The notes beneath the pieces were generated by a model. It did no database searches and was not told the origin of the DNA. It saw nothing but the letters and a program-made list of their open reading frames with translations. A stretch of 19,864 nucleotides of DNA, from positions 1 to 19,864 of the forward strand of contig JAEWEI010000288.1 of assembly GCA_023389545.1 (NCBI GenBank). The letters are read 5' to 3'. The position numbers and the translations under genes were made by a program. The number at the start of each line of letters is the position of its first letter. Within the stretch, counting starts at the first letter, position 1. Below, in pieces: positions 8,976 to 19,655 of the stretch. The DNA comes from Actinomycetes bacterium. Its GTDB lineage: Bacteria; Actinomycetota; Actinomycetes; Actinomycetales; Cellulomonadaceae.

Positions 8976-10667
8976 TCAGAGGGCCAGCTCGTCGAGCACC
9001 GGCAGTCCGGCGCGCACCCGCTCGCGGGCGGCCTCCGCGGTCGGGGCGCTGAGCGCGAGCTGGGCGAGCCGGCGGCACTCGTCCCGGGTCACGGTCCGGA
9101 GCACCGCCGCCACATCGGCCAGGGCCCGGGGCGTCATGGACAGCGAGCTGACGCCCAACCCGACCAGCACCACCGCTAGGGCCGGGGACGCGGCGGCCTC
9201 CCCGCACACGCCCACGGGCCGGTCCTGCTGGGCGCCGCCCGCACACGTCGAGGCCACGAGCTGCAGCACGGCGGGCTGCCACGGGTCCGAGAGCTCCGCC
9301 ACCGACCCGAGCAGCCGGTCGGCCGCCATCGTGTACTGGGTGAGGTCGTTGGTGCCGATGCTGGCGAACTTGGCGCTGGCGAGGATCGGCCCGGCGAGCA
9401 GCGCGGCGGAGGGCACCTCGACCATGACGCCCGCGACGTCGAGCCCGTGCCGCTGGCAGCGCGCCACGAATGACTCGGCCTCGTCGACAGTCGCCACCAT
9501 GGGCGCCATGACCCACACGTTCGCGGACTCCGCCGCGGCGGCCTGCGCGATGGCGGCGAGCTGGTCGTCAAGCACCTCGGGGTGATCCTGGGCGGTGCGC
9601 AGCCCACGGACCCCCAACGCCGGGTTGGCCTCGGAGTCGCTCGTCAGGAACGGCATCGGCTTGTCGGCGCCTGCGTCGAGCGTGCGGATCACGACCTTGC
9701 GGCCGGGGAACGCCGCCAGCACCTGGCGGTACGCGGCGACCTGCTCGGCCACTGAGGGCGCCTCGGCGCGGTCGAGGAACCCGAACTCGGTGCGCAGCAG
9801 CCCGACGCCCTCGGCGCCGGCCTGCGCCGCTCCCGCCGCGTCCCGGGGGTCGCCCACGTTGGCGAGCAACTCGACGTGGTGCCCGTCGGCGGTGCGGCCC
9901 TCGCCGTCGAACACGCGGACCTGCGCGGCTGCGGCGAGGGCGGCCGCGACCTGTCCCTCGTCCGGGTGGACGGTGACGGAGCCTTGGCCGCCGTCGACAA
10001 GCACGAGGTCGCCATCGGCCGCGTGGTCGGTGATGCCGCGCGCGGCGACCACCGCGGGGATGCCCAGCGCGCGGGCGAGGATCGCGGTGTGCGACGTGGG
10101 GCCGCCCGCCCCGGTGACGATGCCGACCACCCGGGCCGGGTCGAGGGTGGCCGTGAGCGCGGGGGCGAGGTCGGAGGCGACGAGCACGAACGGCGCGTCA
10201 TGCTCGGGGATGCCCGGGGCGGGACGCCCGGTGAGCTCGGCGACGAGCCGGTCTCGGACGTCGATGATGTCGCGGGTGCGCTCGGCGAAGTAGCCGCCCA
10301 GCTCCTCGAACTGCGCGGACACGGCGCCGGCCGCTTCCCACACGGCCCGTTCGGGCACCAGGTGGTCGCCCAGCACCCGGTGCTCGGCGTCGGCAACTAG
10401 CGTGGGGTCGGCAGCGATGGTGGCGGTGGCGCGCAGCACCTCCTGGCTCTCGCCCTGCGCGCGATCGGCGGCGGCCTCGAGGGTGGCCTGCACCTGGCGT
10501 GCCGCCACGGCGATCCGGGCCGCCGCGGCGGCGGGGTCGTCGCCCGGCGCGAGCCGGCGTCCGGAGGGGGGCTCGCCCACCGCCTCGGGGAGCAGGACGC
10601 ACGGGCCCACCGTGCGCCCGGGGCTCACGGCGATGCCGTGCACCACGACGGGACTGGCTGCGCTCAC
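8976..10667 (-). CDS. ptsI: PTS enzyme I (phosphoenolpyruvate-protein phosphotransferase)
   Basis: The product is 563 aa. I choose GTG 10667 because a strong GGAGGT (10675-10680) stands 7 nt before it; an upstream ATG (10724) would place this site inside the gene. The amino end [13 protein letters not shown] is typical. The phosphohistidine is His193 in [20 protein letters not shown]. The PEP-binding barrel shows [26 protein letters not shown], the [16 protein letters not shown] stretch (436-451) and the active Cys488 in GVCGE. Enzyme I takes phosphate from PEP and passes it to HPr, the first common step of PTS sugar uptake. HPr is not encoded beside it; instead an EIIB gene is divergent across a 125-bp gap. 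All catalytic residues are present, so the protein should be active. Confidence 0.97.
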   Translation of the reverse strand: MSAASPVVVHGIAVSPGRTVGPCVLLPEAVGEPPSGRRLAPGDDPAAAAARIAVAARQVQATLEAAADRAQGESQEVLRATATIAADPTLVADAEHRVLGDHLVPERAVWEAAGAVSAQFEELGGYFAERTRDIIDVRDRLVAELTGRPAPGIPEHDAPFVLVASDLAPALTATLDPARVVGIVTGAGGPTSHTAILARALGIPAVVAARGITDHAADGDLVLVDGGQGSVTVHPDEGQVAAALAAAAQVRVFDGEGRTADGHHVELLANVGDPRDAAGAAQAGAEGVGLLRTEFGFLDRAEAPSVAEQVAAYRQVLAAFPGRKVVIRTLDAGADKPMPFLTSDSEANPALGVRGLRTAQDHPEVLDDQLAAIAQAAAAESANVWVMAPMVATVDEAESFVARCQRHGLDVAGVMVEVPSAALLAGPILASAKFASIGTNDLTQYTMAADRLLGSVAELSDPWQPAVLQLVASTCAGGAQQDRPVGVCGEAAASPALAVVLVGLGVSSLSMTPRALADVAAVLRTVTRDECRRLAQLALSAPTAEAARERVRAGLPVLDELAL

Positions 10668-10718
10668 TGCGACTACCTCCTCGTTCACTGCCGAGTTTTC
10701 ACCTGGAGAGAGCGTCTG

Positions 10719-10738
10719 CGCCACTCGGCGCCACTCGG
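10719..10738. repeat. 10-bp tandem repeat in the ptsI-EIIB divergent promoter region
   Basis: CGCCACTCGG occurs at 10719-10728 and is repeated at once at 10729-10738. Including the flanking G the period-10 match spans 21 nt. The unit equals about one helical turn, so both copies would face the same side of the DNA, and the pair lies just upstream of the likely EIIB -10 box. Seen directly; regulatory meaning is inference. Confidence 0.85.
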
Positions 10739-10740
10739 TC

Positions 10741-10746
10741 TACCCT
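10741..10746 (+). promoter_or_regulatory. Candidate -10 box for the EIIB gene
   Basis: TACCCT fits the actinobacterial TANNNT pattern, lies 46 nt before the ATG at 10793 and would leave a leader of about 40 nt carrying the AGAAGGAG ribosome-binding site. No good -35 is visible at 16-19 nt upstream; the tandem repeat occupies that place. Confidence 0.4.
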
Positions 10747-10792
10747 GGTCGATGGTGCGTCCGCGCCCCCGCGGCGACCGAGAAGGAGTTCG

Positions 10793-11023
10793 ATGAGCAA
10801 GGCAGAGCAGATCCTCGCGGCCCTCGGCGGCGGGGCCAACGTGGTCGACCTTGAGCCCTGCATCACGCGGCTGCGTGTCGAGGTCACTGACCCGCAGCAC
10901 GTCGACGAGGCGGCGCTCAAGGCGTCCGGCGCCTTCGGCGTGGTCCGATCGGGCCGCGTCATCCAGGTGATCGTCGGCCCCGAGGCCGATCATCTGGCGG
11001 CGGAGCTCGACGGCCTGCGCTAA
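10793..11023 (+). CDS. Stand-alone PTS EIIB subunit (glucose/N-acetylglucosamine family)
   Basis: The product is 76 aa with ATG 10793 preceded by AGAAGGAG. It is a single EIIB domain: EQILAALGGGANVVDLEPCITRLRVEV contains the phospho-acceptor Cys23 in the CITRLR motif, followed by the GAFGVVRSGRVIQVIVGPEAD stretch typical of IIB of the glucose superfamily (PtsG, NagE, NagF). In this family phosphate moves from IIA to this cysteine and then to the sugar bound by IIC. Here no IIC or IIA is fused or adjacent. Streptomyces also uses a separate IIB for N-acetylglucosamine, so amino sugar or glucose uptake is the best guess. The gene is divergent from ptsI and convergent with the mscS-like gene, and likely stops at the hairpin 11096-11134. 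Confidence 0.92.
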   Translation: MSKAEQILAALGGGANVVDLEPCITRLRVEVTDPQHVDEAALKASGAFGVVRSGRVIQVIVGPEADHLAAELDGLR

Positions 11024-11079
11024 GGCCGCAGGAGCCCCCACGGCCCCAGCCATTCCGCATCGGGCGGCGGATCAGTGTC

Positions 11080-12144
11080 CTATGCGGCAGGGCTGCCAGG
11101 AGGAGTCGGCGACGCGATCGCCGACTCCTCCTGGTGTCGGGCGAGGAGGTCGCGCTGGCCGCCCAGCGGGATGCCCGCGTCCTCGAGCCTGCGGCGCACC
11201 TCCTGGCGCAGGTGGCGCGCCACCTCCCACTGCATGGCCGGGCTCGTCTTGACGGAGACCTGGAGCGTCACAGCCTCGGCGCTCAGGTCCTCGAGCCCCG
11301 TGACCTCCGCCTGGTCGCGCAGGTAGGTCCCGACCACCGGGTCGGCGGCGACCTGGGCCGCGGCCGCCCGGAGCAGGTCGCGCACGCGGTCCACGTCCGC
11401 GAAGTAGTCCACCTTGACCTCGACGACCGCGCGCGACCACTCCTGGGTGTGGTTGCCCACCCGGGTCAGCGTCCCGTTGGGCACGTACCAGAGCGTGCCG
11501 TCCGCGTCGCGCAGCTTGGTGACCCGCAGCGCCACCGCCTCGATGGTTCCGGTGGCGGGCCCCAGGTCGACGACGTCGCCGACGCCGTACTGGTCCTCGA
11601 GCAGGATGAAGATCCCCGCGAGGAAGTCCTTGACCACGCTCTGCGCGCCGATCCCGAGCGCGACGCCGACCACGCCGATCGAGGCGAGGAACGGGCCGAG
11701 GTCCACGCCCATCTGGCCGAGGACCAGCAGGAGCATGAGCGAGCCCACGAAGATGGTGGCCGCCGAGTGCAGCACGGACCCGATGGTGCGGGCGCGCTGG
11801 GCGCGACGGGCCTTGGCGAGCGGGTTCGCCCGGGAGAGCACGGCGCCCATCTCGCTCTCGCCCAGCGGGCGCAGCACGCCGCGCTGGTAGAACGGCTTGC
11901 CCTCGGCGAGGTGCTCCGTCACCGACCGGATGAACCGCCGCAGCAGCATCAGGGCGATGGCGCCGACCACCAGGATGATGGCGATGCGCAGTGGCGCGCC
12001 GAGCATCCACTTGGCGAAGTCGCTCAGGCCCTCGCCGACCTCTTTGGCGGAGGGCACGTCCGGCATCTCGGACGCTGTCGGATCAGCTGAGGGCGTCCCG
12101 AACAGGATGGTGCGCTGCAGGGCGGCGAGGTGTGCCGATGTCAT
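11080..12144 (-). CDS. MscS-family small-conductance mechanosensitive channel
   Basis: The product is 354 aa from ATG 12144, which overlaps the POP stop (ATGA). Hydrophobic segments are near residues 51-69 (TM1) and 126-145 (TM2), followed by the pore-lining TM3 region about 150-182, with PFLASIGVVGVALGIGAQSV leading into VKDFLAGIFILLEDQYGVGD, the family hallmark with alternating small residues. The beta domain follows (TGTIEAVALRVTKLRDADG, WYVPNG) and then the mixed alpha/beta cage. The charged stretch 72-125 between TM1 and TM2 is long and Arg-rich. Such channels open under membrane tension in hypo-osmotic shock and release solutes. The last 14-18 residues (Ser/Pro/Ala-rich) are encoded by the terminator-like hairpin and are probably a disordered tail without function. 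Confidence 0.93.
   Translation of the reverse strand: MTSAHLAALQRTILFGTPSADPTASEMPDVPSAKEVGEGLSDFAKWMLGAPLRIAIILVVGAIALMLLRRFIRSVTEHLAEGKPFYQRGVLRPLGESEMGAVLSRANPLAKARRAQRARTIGSVLHSAATIFVGSLMLLLVLGQMGVDLGPFLASIGVVGVALGIGAQSVVKDFLAGIFILLEDQYGVGDVVDLGPATGTIEAVALRVTKLRDADGTLWYVPNGTLTRVGNHTQEWSRAVVEVKVDYFADVDRVRDLLRAAAAQVAADPVVGTYLRDQAEVTGLEDLSAEAVTLQVSVKTSPAMQWEVARHLRQEVRRRLEDAGIPLGGQRDLLARHQEESAIASPTPPGSPAA
11096..11134. terminator. Perfect 17-bp hairpin, likely bidirectional terminator, inside the mscS 3' end
   Basis: CCAGGAGGAGTCGGCGA (11096-11112) and TCGCCGACTCCTCCTGG (11118-11134) are exact complements around a 5-nt loop (CGCGA). The hairpin starts 73 nt past the EIIB stop and overlaps codons 337-350 of the opposing mscS-like gene, just before its stop. 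Neither side has a T tract, as is usual for many actinobacterial terminators. A stem this long and perfect is very unlikely by chance. Confidence 0.75.
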
Positions 12145-14408
12145 GCGACCACCCGGTCCCCAGCGCCCGCGGGCGCCGTCAGCCCGGTGCGGTCCGCGAC
12201 GAACTGGAGTTGCTCGACCGTGAGCGCCACGGTGCGCGACAGCGCGCGCCCGCCGTGGCCCACGCCGGTCTCCCGACGGATCAGCACCGGGCGGGACTCC
12301 GGGTCGCCACTGGTGGCGGCCTGCAGCGCCGCCGCGAGCTTGCGGGCGTGCAGCGGGTCGACGCGGGTGTCGCCGTCGAAGACGGTGAACAGGGTGGCCG
12401 GGTACTCCGTGCCCTCCACGACGCGGTGGTACGGCGAGTAGCCGAGCAGCCAGTCCAGCTCATGCGGCACGTCGGCGTCGCCGTACTCGTCGGTCCAGGT
12501 GACCCCGAGCCCGTGGAGCTGGTAGCGCACCATGTCGAGCAGCGGCGCGGAGCACACCACCGCCGCGAACAGGTCGGGGCGCTGGGTGAGCGCGGCGCCC
12601 ACCAGCAGGCCGCCGTTGGACCCGCCCCAGCACGCGAGCTGCGCCGGGGTGGTCCAGCCGCCCGCGACGAGCAGTTCGGCGACCGCGTGGAAGTCGTCGA
12701 ACACGTTCTGCTTCGCGCCCCGGCGGCCAGCGCGGTGCCACTCCTCGCCCTCCTCGCCACCGCCGCGCAGCTGGGCCACGACGTAGACGCCGCCAGCCTC
12801 CACCCAGGCGAGCGTCGAGGCGGAGTACGCGGGGTCGAGGGAGATCTGGAAGCCGCCGTAGCCATAGAGGATCGTCGGGCTCTCCGCCAGCGGCCGGCCG
12901 TCGGCGTCCAGCGCGTCAGCGCGAGCGACCACCATCGCGCGGACCGTCGTGCCGTCCTTGCTGGTGGCCTCGAGCTGCTGGACTCGCACCTCGGGGACGT
13001 TCGCGAGGGCGCCCGGGGGCGCGGCCCACACGGTGAGGGCGCCCGTGGCGGAGTCGAGCAGGTGGACAGTGGAGACGGTGGTGTGGTCGGTGTACGAGAG
13101 CCACACCTCCCGGCCCCCCTCCGGGCGCGTGACCAGGCCGTTCACGGACCCCATGCCCGGCAGCGCGATGCGGCCCGCGGGGCCGTCGAGCTGCTCGCCG
13201 GTGTGGGGGTCATGCACGGTGATCTCGCTGACGGTGTGCCGCCGGCGGCTGACCAGCAGCTTCTCGGGGCGGGTCCCCTCCGGCCCGGCGGCGTCCCCTG
13301 CGTCGACGAACGCGACGCCCTCCAGCACAGCGACTGGGTCCTCGGCGACCAGGGTGCGCCAGTGCGGCACACCCGGGTCGGTGGGGTCGGCCACCGCGAG
13401 GCGCCCACGGGGAGCGTCGAGGTCGGTGTGCAGGTACAGCCTGCCGTCGCGTCCCACCCACGCGTGGGTGTCCGCGTCCAGGCCCACGGCCACGTCGACC
13501 AAGCGCGGGGAGGCCAGCGCCTCCCGGCTGCGCGGGTCGCGGCCGTCCGCCGCCAGGTCCGCGATCCACACGTCGGTGCGCGGCGCGGTGCCCGCCGACG
13601 CGGAGATGATCAGCCACCGCCCGTCGCGGGTGAGCGAGACGCCGTAATAGTTGGTCATGTCCAGCCCGGCGCCGAAGACCTCGACGTCCTCGCTGGCGTC
13701 GGTGCCCACCCGGTGCAGCCACACCCGGCGGTGGTACTGGCGCTCGTCCTCCGGGAGGCGCTCCGCCGGCAGCCGCCGCACGTAGAACAGGTGCTTCCCG
13801 CCCGGGACCCAGGCGACGGGGGAGTAGCGCGCCCGGTCGATGGGGCCGTCGACGACCTCGCCCGTCGCGACGTCGAGGATGCGCAGCACGCTCTCCTCGG
13901 TGCCGCCCGACGAGACCTGATAGGCGACGAGGTCGCCCTCCTTGCTGGGCTGCCACGCGTCAAGGGTGGTGGTCCCGGCCGGGTCGAGGGCGACGGGGTC
14001 GATGAGCACGCGCTCACGCTCCTGGCCGGGGGTGTCCGGGTCGGGCTCGGCGACCATCACGACGGCGTGCTCCTGGGCGCCCTCGCGGCGCATGAAGAAG
14101 CGCCTCTCGCCGCGCCACGCCGGGGCGCCCACGAAACCGGCGCCTAGCAGCTCCTGCAGGCGGGCGGTGAGCGCCTCGGAGGACCACGCCTCCGAGCCCT
14201 CGGCGCGCGCGGCCAGCCGCTCGCGGTAGGCGGCGTACAGCCCGTCCTGCGCGGTGGACCACGCGGTGGCCTCGTCCGAGTCGGCAGCCTCGAGCCAGCG
14301 GTACGGGTCCGCGACCCGGCGCCCGTGCAGGTCGTCGACGCGGTCCTCGCGGCGGGCCGGCGGGTAGGTCGGGCGCGGGGCGTCGGGGGTCGCGTGCTCG
14401 GGCTTCAT
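12141..14408 (-). CDS. Prolyl oligopeptidase family serine peptidase (S9A)
   Basis: The product is 755 aa from ATG 14408. The amino end [26 protein letters not shown] is the standard S9A start, followed by a seven-bladed propeller to about residue 430 that limits access to small peptides. The alpha/beta-hydrolase domain contains [10 protein letters not shown], the nucleophile Ser597 in [10 protein letters not shown], Asp680 in DGDTRVDP with Arg682 matching the substrate-binding Arg643 of porcine POP, and His718 in GVGHGGR. There is no signal peptide, so it should act in the cytoplasm on short proline-containing peptides. TAGGCT stands 7 nt before the ATG and no ribosome-binding site is visible, pointing to a leaderless mRNA. 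Its TGA overlaps the ATG of the mscS-like gene, so both are probably made from one message. Confidence 0.94.
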   Translation of the reverse strand: MKPEHATPDAPRPTYPPARREDRVDDLHGRRVADPYRWLEAADSDEATAWSTAQDGLYAAYRERLAARAEGSEAWSSEALTARLQELLGAGFVGAPAWRGERRFFMRREGAQEHAVVMVAEPDPDTPGQERERVLIDPVALDPAGTTTLDAWQPSKEGDLVAYQVSSGGTEESVLRILDVATGEVVDGPIDRARYSPVAWVPGGKHLFYVRRLPAERLPEDERQYHRRVWLHRVGTDASEDVEVFGAGLDMTNYYGVSLTRDGRWLIISASAGTAPRTDVWIADLAADGRDPRSREALASPRLVDVAVGLDADTHAWVGRDGRLYLHTDLDAPRGRLAVADPTDPGVPHWRTLVAEDPVAVLEGVAFVDAGDAAGPEGTRPEKLLVSRRRHTVSEITVHDPHTGEQLDGPAGRIALPGMGSVNGLVTRPEGGREVWLSYTDHTTVSTVHLLDSATGALTVWAAPPGALANVPEVRVQQLEATSKDGTTVRAMVVARADALDADGRPLAESPTILYGYGGFQISLDPAYSASTLAWVEAGGVYVVAQLRGGGEEGEEWHRAGRRGAKQNVFDDFHAVAELLVAGGWTTPAQLACWGGSNGGLLVGAALTQRPDLFAAVVCSAPLLDMVRYQLHGLGVTWTDEYGDADVPHELDWLLGYSPYHRVVEGTEYPATLFTVFDGDTRVDPLHARKLAAALQAATSGDPESRPVLIRRETGVGHGGRALSRTVALTVEQLQFVADRTGLTAPAGAGDRVVA

Positions 14409-14415
14409 GGACGGG

Positions 14416-14421
14416 AGCCTA
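14416..14421 (-). promoter_or_regulatory. Candidate -10 box for a leaderless POP transcript
   Basis: On the minus strand TAGGCT matches TANNNT fully and is followed by 7 nt and the ATG of the POP gene. A 12-bp imperfect palindrome, CTCAG-TG-CTGAG (14425-14436), sits directly upstream, between the -10 and the expected -35 place, where a repressor could bind. The -35 is not recognisable. Confidence 0.5.
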
Positions 14422-14553
14422 CGACTCAGTGCTGAGCGCCTCGCGGCTCCAGGCGACGCGTCGCATCGCCCGCGGGGGCCGCCAGGGCGCTTTCGCCCAT
14501 GATCACGCGGAGGTGTTCCCGCCCTGCTCACGCGCGGAATCGTGATGCTCTGG

Positions 14554-14559
14554 CAGGAT
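14554..14559 (+). promoter_or_regulatory. Candidate -10 box for a leaderless malQ transcript
   Basis: CAGGAT, close to the common actinobacterial TAGGAT, is followed by 6 nt and the GTG start of malQ at 14566, with no convincing ribosome-binding site elsewhere. ATCACG (14501-14506) and CGTGAT (14541-14546) upstream form a loose inverted repeat that might be an operator. Confidence 0.45.
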
Positions 14560-14565
14560 CGACGC

Positions 14566-16725
14566 GTGAGCGACGAGACCGAGGCCCCTGACGAGTCGCT
14601 GCTGCGCCTCGGCGCGGCCCACGGCGTCCTTCCCGACTACTGGGGCCACGACGGGACACTGCACCAGGTCTCCGCCGCGACGCTCGTCGACGTGCTGGGC
14701 GCCATGGGCGTGGACGCGTCCTCCCCGGAGCGCATCGAGCTCGCGATCGCCCATGTCGAGGACATGCCGTGGCGGCGCACCCTGCCCCCGGTGATCGTGC
14801 TCCGGCAGGGCCGTCACGCGCATGTGCCGGTGCACGTCACTCATGGCGACCCCGTCGAGGCGTGGCTCGAGCTGGACCCCGAGTGCGGCGGCGGCCGACG
14901 CGAGGTCACCCAGGCCGACGTCGTCATCGAGCCCCGCACCGTCGACGGGCGGCTCGTGGGGCGCGCGACTTTCACGCTGCCCACCGACCTTCCGCTGGGC
15001 TGGCACGAGCTGCGCGCGAGCGGCCCGAGCGCCGACGCGCGGTGCGCCGTGGTGGTCACGCCGGAACGCCTCGAGCTGCCCGACGCGCTCCGCGAGGACC
15101 GCGCCTGGGGATTCATGACGCAGCTGTACTCGGTGCGCTCGCGCGCCTCCTGGGGGATCGGCGACCTGGCCGACCTCGCCGAGATCGCGTGGCTCTCGGC
15201 GCGCACCTGCGGCGCGGACTTCCTGCTGGTCAACCCGCTGCACGCCGCCGAGCCTGCCGATCCGATGACCCCCTCGCCGTACCTGCCCACCAGCCGCAGG
15301 TTCATCAACCCGCTGTACATCCGCGTCGAGGACGTGCGCGAGACGGCCTACCTCTCCGCCGCCGACCGTGCGCTCGTCGAGTGGTCCGCGGAGCCCGCGA
15401 TCGCCCTCAACGCCGATCCGGGGCCGCTCGACCGCGACACCGCGTGGAGCGCCAAGCGCGCCGCGCTCGAGGTGGTGCACGCCGCCCCGCGATCCGCCGC
15501 CCGGCAGGCCGAGCTCGACGAGTTCCGCGAGCTCGAGGGACAGGGGCTCGAGGACTTCGCGCTGTGGTGCGCGCTCGCCGAGCGCTACGCGGGCCGCGAC
15601 TGGCCCGCCGCCGCGCGTGACGCCTCCTCCGAGCTCGTGGCCCGGGCGCGCGTCGAGCTGCGCGACCGCATCGACTTCTACACCTGGCTCCAGTGGGCCG
15701 CCGACCAGCAGCTCGGCGCCGCGCAGCGGTCCGCGCGCGATGGCGGCATGACGATCGGGATCATGCACGATCTGGCCGTCGGTGTGCACGCCGAGGGCGC
15801 CGACGCGTGGGCGCTCGCGGACGTGCTCGCACGCGGCGCGACCGTCGGTGCGCCGCCGGACATGTACAACCAGCGCGGGCAGAACTGGTCGCAGCCGCCG
15901 TGGCTGCCCGACGCGCTGGCCCGCGCCGCCTACAAGCCCTACCGGGACATGCTCCGCTCCGTGCTGCGGCATGCGGGAGCCCTGCGCGTGGACCACATCA
16001 TCGGCCTGTTCCGGCTGTGGTGGATCCCCGCCGGCGCCGAGCCGTCCCAGGGCGCGTATGTCCGCTACGACCACGAGGCGCTGATCGGCATCCTCGCGCT
16101 CGAGGCGCACCGCGCCGGGGCGGTGGTGATCGGCGAGGACCTGGGCGTCTTCGAGCCGTGGGTGCGCGACTACCTGACCGAGCGGGGGATCCTCGGCACG
16201 TCGATCCTGTGGTTCGAGAAGGACCATGACGGGAAGCCGCTGGCCCCGGACCTCTACCGGCGCCTGGCGCTCGCCACCATCACGACGCATGACCTGCCGC
16301 CGACGGCCGGGTACCTCGCCGACGAGCACGTGCTGCTGCGGGACCGGCTGGGGCTGCTCGACGAGCCGGTGGCCGTGGTGCGGCAGGCCGCGCGCGCCGA
16401 GCGGGAGGCCATGCTCGCCGTGCTGCGCGAGCGCGGGCTCGTGGGCGCCGACCCGTCGGAACGCGAGGTCGTGGAGGCGTTGCACCGGCTCATCGCCCAG
16501 ACCCCGGCGGTGCTCCTCGGCGTCTCGCTGGCGGACGCGGTGGGTGAGCGGCGCACGCAGAACCAGCCGGGCACGGACCGCGAGTACCCGAACTGGAAGA
16601 TCCCCCTGGCCGACGGCGCCGGCCAGCTCGTGTTCGTGGAGGACCTGTTCACCCACGCCCGGCTGCGCTCGCTCGTGGCGGCGCTCGACCTGAGCCTGCG
16701 CCCACGGGAGGCAGACGAGGCGTGA
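14566..16725 (+). CDS. malQ: 4-alpha-glucanotransferase (amylomaltase, GH77)
   Basis: The product is 719 aa from GTG 14566; an upstream in-frame GTG (14542) would cover the likely -10 box. An N-terminal region of about 170 residues with beta-sandwich character (VPVHVTHGDPVEAWLEL to LPLGWHELRASG) precedes the GH77 barrel, as in the long bacterial MalQ type. The barrel has WGFMTQLYSVRSRASWGIGD, GAPPDMYNQRGQNW and the catalytic set Asp476 (LRVDHIIG, nucleophile), Glu524 (IGEDLG, acid/base) and Asp576 (THDLPP, transition-state stabiliser). It moves maltosyl units between alpha-1,4-glucans, so it serves maltose and maltodextrin use and glycogen turnover. No other mal genes are nearby. The gene is divergent from POP and convergent with pepN, with a strong hairpin between them. 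Confidence 0.97.
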   Translation: MSDETEAPDESLLRLGAAHGVLPDYWGHDGTLHQVSAATLVDVLGAMGVDASSPERIELAIAHVEDMPWRRTLPPVIVLRQGRHAHVPVHVTHGDPVEAWLELDPECGGGRREVTQADVVIEPRTVDGRLVGRATFTLPTDLPLGWHELRASGPSADARCAVVVTPERLELPDALREDRAWGFMTQLYSVRSRASWGIGDLADLAEIAWLSARTCGADFLLVNPLHAAEPADPMTPSPYLPTSRRFINPLYIRVEDVRETAYLSAADRALVEWSAEPAIALNADPGPLDRDTAWSAKRAALEVVHAAPRSAARQAELDEFRELEGQGLEDFALWCALAERYAGRDWPAAARDASSELVARARVELRDRIDFYTWLQWAADQQLGAAQRSARDGGMTIGIMHDLAVGVHAEGADAWALADVLARGATVGAPPDMYNQRGQNWSQPPWLPDALARAAYKPYRDMLRSVLRHAGALRVDHIIGLFRLWWIPAGAEPSQGAYVRYDHEALIGILALEAHRAGAVVIGEDLGVFEPWVRDYLTERGILGTSILWFEKDHDGKPLAPDLYRRLALATITTHDLPPTAGYLADEHVLLRDRLGLLDEPVAVVRQAARAEREAMLAVLRERGLVGADPSEREVVEALHRLIAQTPAVLLGVSLADAVGERRTQNQPGTDREYPNWKIPLADGAGQLVFVEDLFTHARLRSLVAALDLSLRPREADEA

Positions 16726-16751
16726 CGCCGGGTTGTATTGAGCCGAGACGC

Positions 16752-16792
16752 GACTGAGCCCGGCGCCGTTCCGCACGGCGCCGGGCTCAGTC
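16752..16792. terminator. Perfect 18-bp hairpin, bidirectional terminator between malQ and pepN
   Basis: GACTGAGCCCGGCGCCGT (16752-16769) and ACGGCGCCGGGCTCAGTC (16775-16792) are exact complements around a 5-nt loop (TCCGC). The hairpin fills the middle of the 82-bp gap between the convergent malQ and pepN stops, 26 nt from the first and 15 nt from the second. There is no T tract on either side. Confidence 0.85.
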
Positions 16793-16807
16793 ACTGCTGG
16801 GCGCCGG

Positions 16808-19429
<2,622 letters not shown>

Positions 19430-19655
19430 GCGGGGTCTCCTTCGACGGGGGTGGGTCGGGCTCGTGGCCGAGCCGATCATTTCACGACGCTCGAACCGAT
19501 GACCCCTCCCGTGGGCGCCACGCTGCGGCACGATCACTCGGACCGAGCCCGGGCCCTCAGTTCGCCGTAGAGACGCCGCCCCTGATCGCAACGGACCGCG
19601 ATGATCGGGTTCTGCCGCATGCGGGACGCCAGAGTTGTCAGCGGAAGGGAGCACC
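19430..19655. promoter_or_regulatory. Divergent promoter region between pepN and the AraC-family gene
   Basis: This 226-bp gap is the longest of the window. It holds the pepN ribosome-binding site, an unusually AT-rich patch near 19480-19488 (ATCATTTCA) that may belong to the pepN promoter, a short inverted repeat ATCGC/GCGAT (19585-19589 and 19598-19602), and a perfect 10-bp palindrome CCGCATGCGG (19615-19624) 31 nt before the AraC start. No clear -35/-10 pair can be named. Confidence 0.4.

Noticed and set aside
10668..10724. Longer enzyme I starting at ATG 10724
   Set aside because: The strong GGAGGT lies downstream of this ATG and 7 nt before GTG 10667, and homologues begin near HGIAVSPG, so the shorter form is preferred.
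10737..10748. DasR-type (dre) operator in the ptsI-EIIB region
   Set aside because: GGTCTAC matches one half of the known TGGTCTAGACCA palindrome, but the other half does not match. This is too weak to call, although the gene context would fit.
11991..14147. A 718-residue open frame on the plus strand over the POP gene
   Set aside because: Shadow frame; the opposite strand encodes a complete S9A protein with Ser-Asp-His triad.
14503..16794. A 763-residue open frame on the minus strand over malQ
   Set aside because: It is the antisense shadow of malQ in high-GC DNA: low-complexity, rich in Arg, Gly, Val and Leu, with no recognisable domain, while malQ has all GH77 catalytic motifs.
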